Origin: Maniola hyperantus
Lineage: Eukaryota > Arthropoda > Insecta > Lepidoptera > Nymphalidae
Assembly: GCF_902806685.2 (NCBI RefSeq)
Contig: NC_048544.1
Coordinates: 14,223,341 to 14,287,340, forward strand
Direction: 5' to 3'
Length of the DNA stretch: 64,000 nucleotides
A model generated the notes under the pieces. It ran no database searches. It was not told the origin of the DNA and saw only the letters and a list, made by a program, of their open reading frames with translations. The position numbers and the translations under genes were made by a program. Below, one piece after another: positions 23,901 through 34,500 of the stretch. The number at the start of each line of letters is the position of its first letter. Position 1 is the first letter of the stretch.

Positions 23901-24039
23901 TGTCCGTAAGATCTTTTGGCACAAATTTTGATTTATCCAATTTTTGAATCCACTGTTTCAAACTATCGAAATCTTGCTGGGAAAATATGTCCATAGACGC
24001 GATTGCCGCATTAAAATCGTATTCTAAATCCACAACCAT
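17911..24039 (-). CDS. CRAL-TRIO (Sec14-like) lipid-binding protein, first two exons
   Basis: Exon 1 is 23747-24039, from the ATG to a GTAAGT donor. Exon 2 is 17911-18035. They join in phase to give 139 residues, and exon 2 ends one base into the next codon. The exon-1 product has the layout of the helical CRAL-TRIO N-terminal domain: an acidic start, then DKQLLLFYNACYGNLDRTK, IEKYYQLRKNAPEMFDNR. Exon 2 continues with CQGYDLIYHRL and TEPSKYHLEPGCKVLLMTVG, matching the start of the lipid-binding domain of the alpha-tocopherol transfer protein, clavesin and insect CRALBP-like families. Such proteins carry hydrophobic ligands such as retinoids, tocopherol, carotenoids or phosphoinositides; the ligand here is unknown. 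A full protein should be near 300 residues, so the rest is missing: I could not find later exons to the left, and they may be beyond a very long intron, off the window, or lost. Intron 1 (5.7 kb) is full of repeats. Start chosen as the first ATG of the open frame. Confidence 0.8.
18045..18249 (+). mobile_element. Retroposon fragment (family V)
   Basis: TCTCGAGAACCGCTGAACCT to GAGAAGCCGGGGCGGATCAG, ending CTAGT. Lies in CRAL-TRIO intron 1, a few bases upstream of exon 2. Confidence 0.5.
18284..18436. mobile_element. GC-rich MITE family A copy
   Basis: Inverted ends TAGTACGCGACAGGTTGAAA and CTACCTGTCGCGGACTATA around a GC-rich core. Confidence 0.75.
18525..18962 (+). mobile_element. Families W and T, back to back
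   Basis: Family W (GTGTCTGTCTGTGTGTTACC to GCGGCATCATCTAGT, about 18525-18716) is followed directly by family T (GTGTTTGTTTGTTGGTTTAT to AAATCCACGCCAACAAAGTC). Confidence 0.65.
18963..19671. other. CRAL-TRIO intron 1, no further feature
   Basis: AT-rich unique-looking sequence inside intron 1. No exon-like segment noted. Confidence 0.4.
19672..19888 (+). mobile_element. SINE-like family U copy
   Basis: Near full length, from TATATAAAAGTAAAAGGTAA to CGAAGTCGCGGGCTAGT. Confidence 0.75.
20195..20257. repeat. Near-perfect hairpin
   Basis: The arms TTCTCATGAACGTACCTGA (20195-20213) and its exact complement (20239-20257) form a 19-bp stem. A 4-nt bulge follows, then a 9-bp inner stem CCCATTATA/TATAATGGG and a 3-nt loop. 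It may be a decayed MITE. Confidence 0.85.
20584..20940 (+). mobile_element. SINE-like family S copy
   Basis: AGGGTTCCGTACCTCAAAAA to GCACATGGCCGGTTTTTAA, with an internal divergent block. A related fragment with CCAACGGGACCCTA precedes it at 20517-20583. Confidence 0.6.
20941..21845. other. CRAL-TRIO intron 1, no further feature
   Basis: AT-rich sequence with no clear exon or element; GATGATGCCCGCGATTTCGT near 21213 is a family T scrap. Confidence 0.4.
21846..22012. mobile_element. GC-rich MITE family A copy
   Basis: Inverted ends TAGTACGCGACAGGTTGAGA and GGCCTGTCGCGGATTATA with a GC-rich centre. Confidence 0.75.
22165..22575 (+). mobile_element. SINE-like family S copy
   Basis: Near full length, TTTTTAGGGTTCCGTACCTC to TTGACTCGCACTTGACCG. 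Confidence 0.7.
22705..22913 (+). mobile_element. SINE-like family T copy
   Basis: Near full length, from CTTATAATAAATGCGAAAGT to GAAGTCGCGGGCATCATCTA. Confidence 0.75.
23116..23345 (+). mobile_element. Family W copy followed by family U fragment
   Basis: TATGTCTGTCTGCTAGCTTT to AAAGTTGCCAGCATCTA, then AAAGGTGACTGACTGACTGA, which is cut short. Confidence 0.55.
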
Positions 24040-24281
24040 GTTTTATATTAATAAGAATTATTTAAAACAAAATCAATTACGATTTTACTTCGATAAATGC
24101 GCGATGAATTTCAAATTGAAGCACACCCTCACACAACACAGTTATTTTGACAACTAAATTGATTTTTGTTTTGACAGTACGACCATGGATTCTAATGATT
24201 CAAGCTTAAAATGTTGCCAGAATATTAGTAATGGTTTTGCATGAGAAAAGTATCAAACTCAAAACTATAATATTCGGAAAC

Positions 24282-24625
24282 TAGTATCTTCAGAACCTTG
24301 CCTAAAGGGACTCCTTTTAATAATATATTTTAGTTATAATATTATACTAAAATATATTATCTCGCTGCGCCAGATCCTTCTTTCCACGCACGTGCAAACT
24401 GTGGAACCAACTCCCATCGGCGGTGTTCCCACTAGATTATAACATGGGGTTATTCAAGGGGCGGACCAACAAATTCCTAAAAGGCCGGCAACGCATCGGC
24501 GGCTCCTCTGGTGCTGCAAATGTTCATGGGCGGCGGTAATCACTTAACATCAGGTGACCCGCCTGCTCGCTTGCTCGCTATATCTATTAAAAAAAAAAAA
24601 AAAAAATATTTTTTAAGGTTTTAGT
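24282..24625 (+). mobile_element. Poly-A LINE tail nested in a retroelement tail
   Basis: The outer element (as at 12275-12550) is interrupted at about 24357 by a LINE 3' end. The insert runs from CTCGCTGCGCCAGATCCTTC to a run of about 19 A, after which the outer text resumes with TATTTTTTAAGGTTTTAG. The inner coding tail includes GLFKGRTNKFLKGRQR. Sister tails are at 54450-54705 and 49060-49200. It lies in the divergent promoter interval between the CRAL-TRIO and SLC13 genes. Confidence 0.75.
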
Positions 24626-24822
24626 TTTAGTTTAAATTATTAATTAATTAACTTTTAATTTGAATATATAATAAATAAATAGTTTTGAGTGAACATTAGA
24701 ATTCCTACCTAACATACTCCTACATAACTCCCTCGACTACAATAATATTAGATATCTGTGTACATAACCATCGAGACTTATGGAGCAATAAAATCTTTAG
24801 TTAGGTATCACAGCTTAGAATA

Positions 24823-27800
24823 ATGGATTCGGATACTTCGTAAGTCAAATTGTTATGCTATTTACTTACATATTTGAATATAATAAATAGATTAAGCACT
24901 TAACTGAATATTTTAATAATTTCTAGTGAAAGCAATCTCGTAATTATTACAAACAGGGTTCGATTCAAGAGGTTTCTAAAGAGTTATAGAAAAACACTAT
25001 CAGTTTTAGTTATCCCTATAATCTTTATGCCTATTGCATTTATCGGCGAGAATAATGTAAGTTTTACTTTTATTAATTAACTCCGCTCATCGCGAAAATG
25101 AAGTCTATCTTTTACGCGAGTTGGGGCGTTTTGGACTATGAACTGTGCGTGCTGTGCGCTTGCTTCGCTTTGTGCACCTTAGTTCTAAGTTCTAACATCA
25201 GAAATTCAGATTACACCTAAGTAACTAGTAAGTACATTAAAATCTTAAAATACTAGGCACCTATAAGTTCAAGATAGATATAACTAGTAAGTTAAGACAT
25301 TTTCAATAAAATAAAATATTAATCATTTATTTATTCCTAATTACCTACCTAACTACCTATAGTCCACGACAAGGTTGAGATAGCAATCGGGGTATGATGT
25401 GGGGGATGCCCCGCATACCTGCACGTCATCCGCGCTCATTTTCCGGGTTAGCGCGAAGGCTGTGCGGGGCGTTCTCTCCTCGATTGCCATTTCAACATGT
25501 CGCGTACTATACATTGTACATAATAATTTAATGCTTAATTAATAATTTTAAAACCTATTTTTACTTTTTACTAGACATACAAAAGTTTTTACGTCTTCCT
25601 TGTGACTGCAATTTTTTTCACGGGAAATTTTTTACATCCAGGCGTCACATCATTTTTTCCAATCGTATTTTTCACCATAATGGGAACATTCAACAAGAAA
25701 TTAATTAACACAGTAAGTTATTCTGCTTATTTACACTTAACTCATGTTATGTACGTCAGTAGGAACAGTGCGACCGTTTAGATTAGAAATCAAATATTTT
25801 AGAACTAAAATGTTTTAGAGCAACACTAAAATTAATGTCCAAAATTGTTAATGTAAATAATGATTGCTCCAAACTGGTATAATATAATTATAAATACAAT
25901 AATATGAAGATACTTTTAGAGCTTTTATTTAGCGTAGTAGTAGTACGCGCCGGGTATCCGCTAGTTTTATTATATTCAAGAAGAAGGCATAATATTAAGG
26001 GTAAGTTAAAAGCTTGGACGATTTAACCTATGGACTTGTAACGCGCCTAATATTACGAATAAAAATTTCTGTCACTTTTGGTGCGGGACGAGGAAACACT
26101 ACATAGACAACTTGACACACTCACTCAACAAAGTTTTGTGTCATTATTAACACACACATATCTAAATCTTCAACACTACTACATTTTACGCACACTAATA
26201 AGTTATATACATCAACATACAAAGACATTACGAGTGTAAGACAGTCAAATTGATTTGCGATGCTACCGTATCGATATTTTAAAATATATCGATAGTTTTT
26301 CAGAAACAAAAGTAGAAGTAAGAATTTATTACACGTATTTAATTACTTAAAACCAGTGTTTGGTCAGCGTAGCGTATTCATCGTAGTATTCGATCGCACA
26401 ATTGTGCCCACTTCATTTTAAAGTGGGCGTCTTTAGGAAATCTGTAAAAATAAAACGATTATGATAAATTATTACCTGATCCTCATCCTTGAGAAAGGTA
26501 CACCTTTTAGCTACATATTACCCAGTTCAGAGACACCCTACCCCGTTTCGCGCCTATCACTAAAATTGCGTTGCTTTAATTTTTTTTTTAAATGTATTAA
26601 GTACGTGAAATCACAGAAATCGACCAGTTTTATTACAAGTATAGGTAGCGAAAAAATTGTGGTAATTAATAATAACTATTCTTTACTTGACTTGAAGACG
26701 GTAATTTAGTCGTTAATAATAAAGAAAATGTTTTCATCGATATCGATAATCGAACCGCAATCACTATCGTACTACTACGTAATTTCATGCTGTTCACGCG
26801 TATTCAAATTTTAACCTAATTTGTATATATCGAGGGTTGCAATTATTGTTTAGAAAAAACAAAATATAGTCTCGTGAGGAGTGTGTTACATATCCTAACG
26901 ATAACCTAGTTCAAATCACTTACGCTGCAAACCATCTTTGAAGGCTAAGTCACTAGGTCATAAGTCCAGCGCTCGGTCAGCAAGAAACTACCTCATTGCC
27001 ATACGTGACTCCGCAACGAATTGGGATTTAGCTATATTTTAACATTAAGGTATTTAAACCAAGTGAGAGATGTGAAGAAGGGCAGTCTGTCGTCACACCT
27101 CGACGCAGTCTCTTAGTTAGGTTAGATTAGATTAGATTTAGGTCGTCACCATGTAAAACTCTGCATCTAACCTCGGTGCAGAGTGCAGACGTTAGGTTAA
27201 GTTAAAATGTAAAGATTTAAGAATATAAATTTAGTAAAAGCCTATCTTCGTTTCCTTCAAAAATCCTTCTGGTTGCCGCTTACGTAACTGGCGCAATCGG
27301 TCGGATCCTTGTTGTTCGGGCCCCGTAACTACGTAGGGTAGCTAGGGAACTGAGGACGAGGATGCGGAATCTACGGACCTGCGGCAAGACCAAAAGGAGT
27401 ATCCAAAAATCGATACAACAGAGGAGACAAGATAGTACCTACAGGAAGGATTACATGTAAGTACACTTGAATTGTTCTCGTGTTGCTTCCCTGTTTCCAT
27501 TTTCCTACACCTAATCATAATTTAATACTTATCTAGAATATTATCCTTTCTTTCGGTAGCCTAAATTGCCTTAGGCCCACAGAAAAATTGTTAGTAAAAT
27601 AGAAGTCCTTATTTAGGTTTAGGGCAATCAATCTTGGTTACCACCCCATAGTTAGTTTATAGGTTTCGGAATCTTACATTGTTTAAGAACCGCCGAAAAA
27701 TAGAAATCCAATTTTAGACTTTTAGGGTAATCTATCTAGATTACCACCTTAGAGCGTAAAAGTTTTGGCATCCTGAATTTCTTTAGGTACAGCCGCCACG

Positions 27801-28469
27801 TGAGATTTACGTAGAAATAATAAAGAATATTTCGATTCGATATCCGCGATGTAATTTCGTCAGATAAGCACTTTAAAATGTAGGTTAGTCTCATATCGAA
27901 CAACGTTTATAATAAATTACTATTTATTATAAATTATAATAAGTAGATTCAAATTACAGCCGCGGTTTTGCTGACTATAGGTATATAGATTTAAGAATAT
28001 AAATTTAGTAAAAGCCTATCTTCGTTTCCTTCAAAAATCCTTCTGGTTGCCGCTTACGTAACTAGTGTGACTCGTTTCTACCGAATTATTACGTACTCAA
28101 TTACTGAATCGGTAAAGTTCTCGATTGTTATTTTATTATAATAATTTATGTAATTTAATTTATAGAAAGCGTTTATTACACCAAAAATACTTACTTATGA
28201 AATGAAATTCCATCTTTTTGTAAATTTGATGTGTTTGATTTGTTCTTGCACTCACTAACGGCACCAACAGGCATTTTTCACCCAGCGTGTAAGACGTCGT
28301 CACACATCGAAAACGATTCTGACAATGACAAAATCGATTCCGCAAACAGTGTTTATAAACGCAGTGGATTAAAAATCCATTACTATTGACAGAGGGGAAT
28401 AATCATGCGAGGCGCGTCCTTAGGTTAAATCGTCCAAGGTTAAAAGTGAACTGAACTGTCCAACTCGTT

Positions 28470-28512
<43 letters not shown>

Positions 28513-31500
28513 TAAATATAATTTATTATTACAATATAAGTTTCCCAGCGTAATATAAGTAATTAAAAAAATATCAAATAATCAATATTGTTTTGGTTTC
28601 AGTATAATTTGCTACCACAAGAATGAAAGTTGCGCCCTCATTTAATTTCAACTCTTTTCGGTCGATCTATGTACATACATACTACATAATATAGTCCGTT
28701 TAAGTCCCGCAAATTGCTAATGCGCGTGGCCGTCATTTTAGTGACGCCAGCACAAGACTGAATTTTCGAGCTGATGCATAGAGGACAGGCTGTTGATGGT
28801 ATATTTATTATTACGTCATTTCGATGTTAATGAGACATGGTTCCAGCGCAATAGCTATATGCGGGAGTTATACAATATATACCTTGATATATACCTACTA
28901 CTAGCGCCATCTACTTAGAATCGAATAAAAAAATTTGAGTTAAAAGTTCAAAAACTTTTTCTACCTTATTCTATTTCATTATTTTATTACGAAACAGATA
29001 AGCATAAGTAACTCTGTGCTGGACTGCTTGGGTGTTATGGCGATGATCCTAGCCGTGGAACATAGCAACATACACAAACGAGCAGCTATTAAAATACTGC
29101 TGATATTTGGCTGCTCACATTTTAGGTATGCTTCAAAATAATTGTTGTTAAGGTTACACTTCATACGCGCTTGTCCATACAATCGTATTTAAGTACCGCA
29201 GATTCTTATAATATTTGTTGTTCTAGATGTAAATCTAAGTCGATTATCGATTTACATTTATTATCTCGTCATTATTTATGCCCTATAATAGGGCATAGTC
29301 TGGGCATAATTTATATTGAAAGTTGAATGACCTTCAAATATCTCTATTTTAGACCATTTGTGGCGAATTCGTAGGTACCTAAATAAACTATGCAAAAAAC
29401 GTTGTATAGAAGCAGGCGTTACTTTGCGGAAGTCCATGATATACAATGAACCAAACGCTTATTTTGCTTTAATCTGCTAAAACAGGTCGAATCTGTATGA
29501 TGCAACATGCAGCATGCGAAATGCACCCTGCCCTCCCACTGCTAACCATGCAGTAAAAGCAGCCACTCTGCAAGCAATACGTACCACCACACAAATCCCA
29601 AAACACACACGTTTCGCCCCGACACCGGAGCATCCTCAGGAGATGTAGACCTTACAATGCACAATTGCAAAGTGCGTGCTTTGCGTGTTTCAGCGGATTT
29701 CAGCAAATTAAGCTTTTGGTTCATTGTATATGCAAAAAACAACAAGTTTTCAAAACTAACGGCTTTATAGACTTAGTTGATCCAAATGTGTTATGTTTGT
29801 TTATTGTGCGACAAGGCTATCTTGTCGCGTGGCGAAAATCGGAACTAACGTTGCCGTCAAGTGTCCCCTTTGTTCTTGTTTGAATAGTCTAAGCCTTTGT
29901 TCTCCAACAGCGCCCCCGTGTCAATGTCATTCAAGTGCCAAGAGAGCCTTGTCGCACTGTAAAGTATTAGGTAGGTAACAATAAACGTAGAATTGTACGT
30001 TGTTAAAACATCGTTCATCTCACCGTTGGGTATGGGACAATAAATGTTGATTGGAACAGCATGCGCTCATGATCGACTTGGAGCGACGATGGAGAGCACT
30101 CTTAAATTCACAATTTTATTAAGACTTTAGAGTTGGGATTTTTATAAGGCTACAAAAATTCAGCGATTTAAGTAATTTGCCGTTTTTATTTTGCAGATTA
30201 AGTTTCCTTTTATTCATCACCACTGCTGTGTTGTCTATGTGGTTCTCCAACTGTATGGCTTGTGGCCTGATGATGCCATTGGTCAAGGCGATTTTGAAGG
30301 AACTAGAGAAAGTTAGTAATGTACAGTGTATAAAATATCAAAATAGAATATTGAACCACAGGGCACAGTACGAAGGTCGACTGCTGTGGTCGACTGCAAC
30401 AATAAATTATTCCTTCTATATTTTTTAAAAGTTTGTTTGGAGTAAAAAAATACGAATAGGTAAGATGCAGCGGGGCTATTACGACTGGGGTACAACATGA
30501 AGCAAAAATTAAAAAAAAATTACTTTGATGATAATAATTGATTAGTTACCCACTTATCGGTAATTTTTTGACTTCCATAAAAAAAAGCCAAGACCAATCT
30601 CGGACATCATAGTCCGCTATATAGAATGCAAATTGTCATAGAGATGTTATAGATATCTTCTGTGACAGTATACCCACAATAAAAAATAAATTAAGTACCT
30701 ACCTTGATAAGTTAGTAAATTGTAATAAATTCAGTACCTACCTTGATAAGTTAGTAAGTTAGGAAATCTGTGAATTGTTAGTTGTAAGTTAACCTTTTTT
30801 CTTTTTGTTTGTTAGAAGCTATTTGTACAAGTTTTGTTCTTGTTTAGTTTGTTTTGATAAGTGTGTTTGTTGTGCTGTAGTTATTGTACCACCTAATCGC
30901 GCATGCCACGTCCACATCTAGTAGACACAATTGACAACTAATATTTCTGTATATCTATTAACTTGTTATCATACAATAATTGTAGGTAGTCAGTTTTGTG
31001 GACTAATAAAAAAAAACATCTCTTAAAAAAAATCTTTAAAAAAAACTCGGAAGAATTTTGTTCAAAAAGATTTGAATTTTGATTCGATTCAGCCCTTATG
31101 CAAAAATTTTAGCTTACGAATTACGATCATAGTAAGTATGTATGTAATTAGAAAACTACTTAATCCCTATTACCACAGAAGATATAATAGTACTAACGTA
31201 TTTGCAAAACTCGCAATATAAGTAGGTACTTATATTGTGAGTTTTGCAATTTCCGTTATATTGGCTTTTTTTTTAAATTCTGTGGTTTCACAGATGGGAA
31301 TATTGGAAACTTACGAAATTATAGCCAAAGTAACGTCAGACTCCATTAGTATTCCAAGACCGTCAGATTTTACGATATTTTACTTCATTGGCATTGCCTA
31401 TTCTTCATCAATAGGTAAGGATATTATAAGATATTTATTTTAAGTATCAATTTATCGTCATAATGATAAAATAAACGATTAATTTTAATTAAGGTTTTGT

Positions 31501-34500
31501 CGTGATTCAATTTGACTCGCTTTCAATTAATGTTATACGATCATTTAAATTTTTTTCAATTAATTCTAAGGTGGAATGGCAACTTTTGTTGGAAGTGAGA
31601 CGAATCAACTCTTTATTAACTATTGCGCAACGTAAGTTGTTTTAAGTTACCTAATCCATACTTACATACATACAACGCTGTGATAGCCTATAGTTAGTGG
31701 TTAGGATGTCCGCCTCCTAATCGGAGGTCGGGGGTGCAATCCCGGGTACGCATCTCTAACTTTTCGGAGTTATGTGCGTCCTTAAGTAATAAAATATCAC
31801 TTGCTTTAACGGTGAAGGAAAACATCGTGAGGAAACCTGCATACCTAAGAGTTCTCTATAATGGTCTCAAAGGTGTGTGAAGTCTGCCAATCCGCACATG
31901 GCCAGCGTGGTAGACTGTGGCCAAAACCCTTCTCACTCTGATAGGAGACCCATTATCTGTAGGGAGCCAGCGATGGGTTGGATGATGGTTGATGGGAAAA
32001 AAAAAAAAAAAAAAAATGCATTTTAATTTTTTGTTCTTGTGAAGTGATCACAAATTCACGGTTTTCGGTTTTCAGGTTTTTACCCTAATGTCTGGTATAA
32101 CGGGAAGTACCCTGTAGGTTTTTTGACAGACAGACAGACAACTTTGTGCACTTTCAGAGTGGAGGCGGGCGCGGGTGCTAGCGCAGGCGCGTGTAATTCA
32201 AATGTATGCAGACGCCACTTGCGTTCACAGTGCGCTCACAAGTGCGCTCCCACGAGCCGCGCGCGTTCATGAGGCGGGCGCGGGCGCGGGTGGCGCGGGA
32301 GATTCTAATGGCTCAGTCCGCCCGTATCATTCACATTCACAGTGATATAGCGTCTGTTAGGTGACTACGCCTGTGGTTCTAAACCATTTTGATCCACCCG
32401 CCGAAGCGTCGTCAATCGTCATGGATATCAATACGGAAGAATTTATATCTGCAGTACAACATCGCACTGCTTTTCTCTTCCTTTATTTATTTCGTGTGTG
32501 CCAAACTTCATATATTGCAATTTCCAATTCAAGTATGAATTTTCCATTAATAGAAGCAAATCTTCATCCATGTGTTCTAAATACGTCAAAGTTTGAGAAC
32601 GACCAAACACATGTGCAATGACACTCGTAAGTCGTAGCTCGTTCGGCACCACAGAATACATTTACTCCAATTCGGCACTGTGAATACGCAGACGCCAAGA
32701 CCCGAGCGCCCGCGCCCGCCCCCGCGCCCGCTAGTGCAGTCTGATTGAGTACAAAGTGTGTATAAGGGTTCCGATTTTCCTTCGACCGGAATATCCACTA
32801 AACCCCAGCGGCACTCCTGCGCGTCGCTTGGCGACTGGGTCACGGGAACGCCGAAGCAAACCACCGCGACCCAGCCAGCGACCGCTATGTTACCGGGGTA
32901 AACCGGCCCGAATCTGCTCTTCCCCTCAGATGCCCGATGCATCCAAAAGGAACCAGCAGCACCCAGGCACACTGGGAGGTTACCTGGCTGGCACCCCAAG
33001 GTACGGAACCCTAAAAATTGATACTTTACCATGGGGCTACTTATTTGCAGAATCTTCCCAGATGGACCGAAGATAGAATCGCCCCGCTATTTGTTACTAA
33101 CTCTACCTGGTGCTATAATAATAGAGATGTTTCTGTATTTGTGGCTGAACTTCTATTTCTTGGGAATGTTGAGGTAACTAAGTACCTATATAGTTAGCTT
33201 GGCTACAATGGGTACCTATTTACCTGCTATAATAGTAGATTATTCAACATGGGGGTAATGTGATGTCTTACGTCACGGTCGCCGGAATAAATCCCAAGCG
33301 TAATGAGGGATTGCAGAGTAACTCCCGAGCGTAGCGAGGGTGTTGCATGTAGAATCGTGAGTGAAGCGTGGAGTTTAGGGGTGCCCAAGACTAAGACAGT
33401 ATAACCCCCAAGTTCAATACTCTATACTCTATCTTATATAAATGCGAAAGTGTGTTTGTTTGTTGGTTTTTCCTTCAATCACGCCGCAACGGTGCAACGG
33501 ATTGACGTGATTTTTTGCATGGATATAGATAAAGACCTGGAGAGTGACATAGGCTATTTTTTTTAGGAAAATCAAAGAGTTCCCACGGGATTTTTAAAAA
33601 CCTAATTCCACGCGGGACGAACTCGCGGGCATCAGCTAGTAAATAAAAAAAATGTACACTCTTCAAATGTGTTTCAGAGTCCAAAACTACACAGCTCTCC
33701 AAGCCAGCCTGACTAGTGACGAAGAACAGTTTATATCTGTGTTGCTAGCACACCAATATCAGCAGATGGGGAAAATTACATTTCCCGAAATGGTAACACT
33801 TAACACACTAAATTATTACAACAAAGACAAACCAACAAACAAGAATGTACAGTACGCGGCCGAAAGTGTAAGAAGGCGAAACCAGATTTATAGAGCACCG
33901 TCTCTGTCGTTGAGACCGACATTACGTCACATAGGTATGAGTGACAGAGACAACGCTCTACAAAGCCATCACTACACGCTCTACAATGTCATTCTAAAGC
34001 CCGATGTACATAACTTTCGGCCGCGTACTGTACTGTGTTTTAAACTCAAGAACAGAACAACAGAGATTAGAGACTCGTGCTATCTCGCTCATAATTTTAT
34101 GCGTACAAAAAAAAACATGGCGGGTAGGAAAAAACCAATAGCGGACGGACGCGTTACTATGATTGGCTAAGATATTTTCGCGCATCATTGGTATACCAAA
34201 TCAAATCAAATCAAATGGTTTATTTAAAATAGGTAATAAATTAAACTTTTTGAATTCAGTTGTTGCATTTGTATATACCTATTGGTATACCTACAGTAGC
34301 CAACAAGAAATATTGTACATCGACCTGCAGAACGAGACTTCGGCTTCGTAGAGCGTTGTCTCTGCCTCTCATAACTAATATGACTTTTTGTCGGTCTCAA
34401 CGACAGAGACAACGCGCTACGAAACCGCTGTCTCTTTTTAAAGGCCGATGCACAATATTTCCTGCCGGGTACTGTAGTTTTATGTTACTTTTTCAGGTTG

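Noticed and set aside
27900..28511. CRISPR-like or phage-like structure
   Set aside because: The repeats here are an LTR fragment and a TA microsatellite in an intron; the window is eukaryotic.
32586..33076. Overlapping frames on both strands around the GC-rich inserts
   Set aside because: They span repeat junctions and part of SLC13 exon 8 in the wrong frame.
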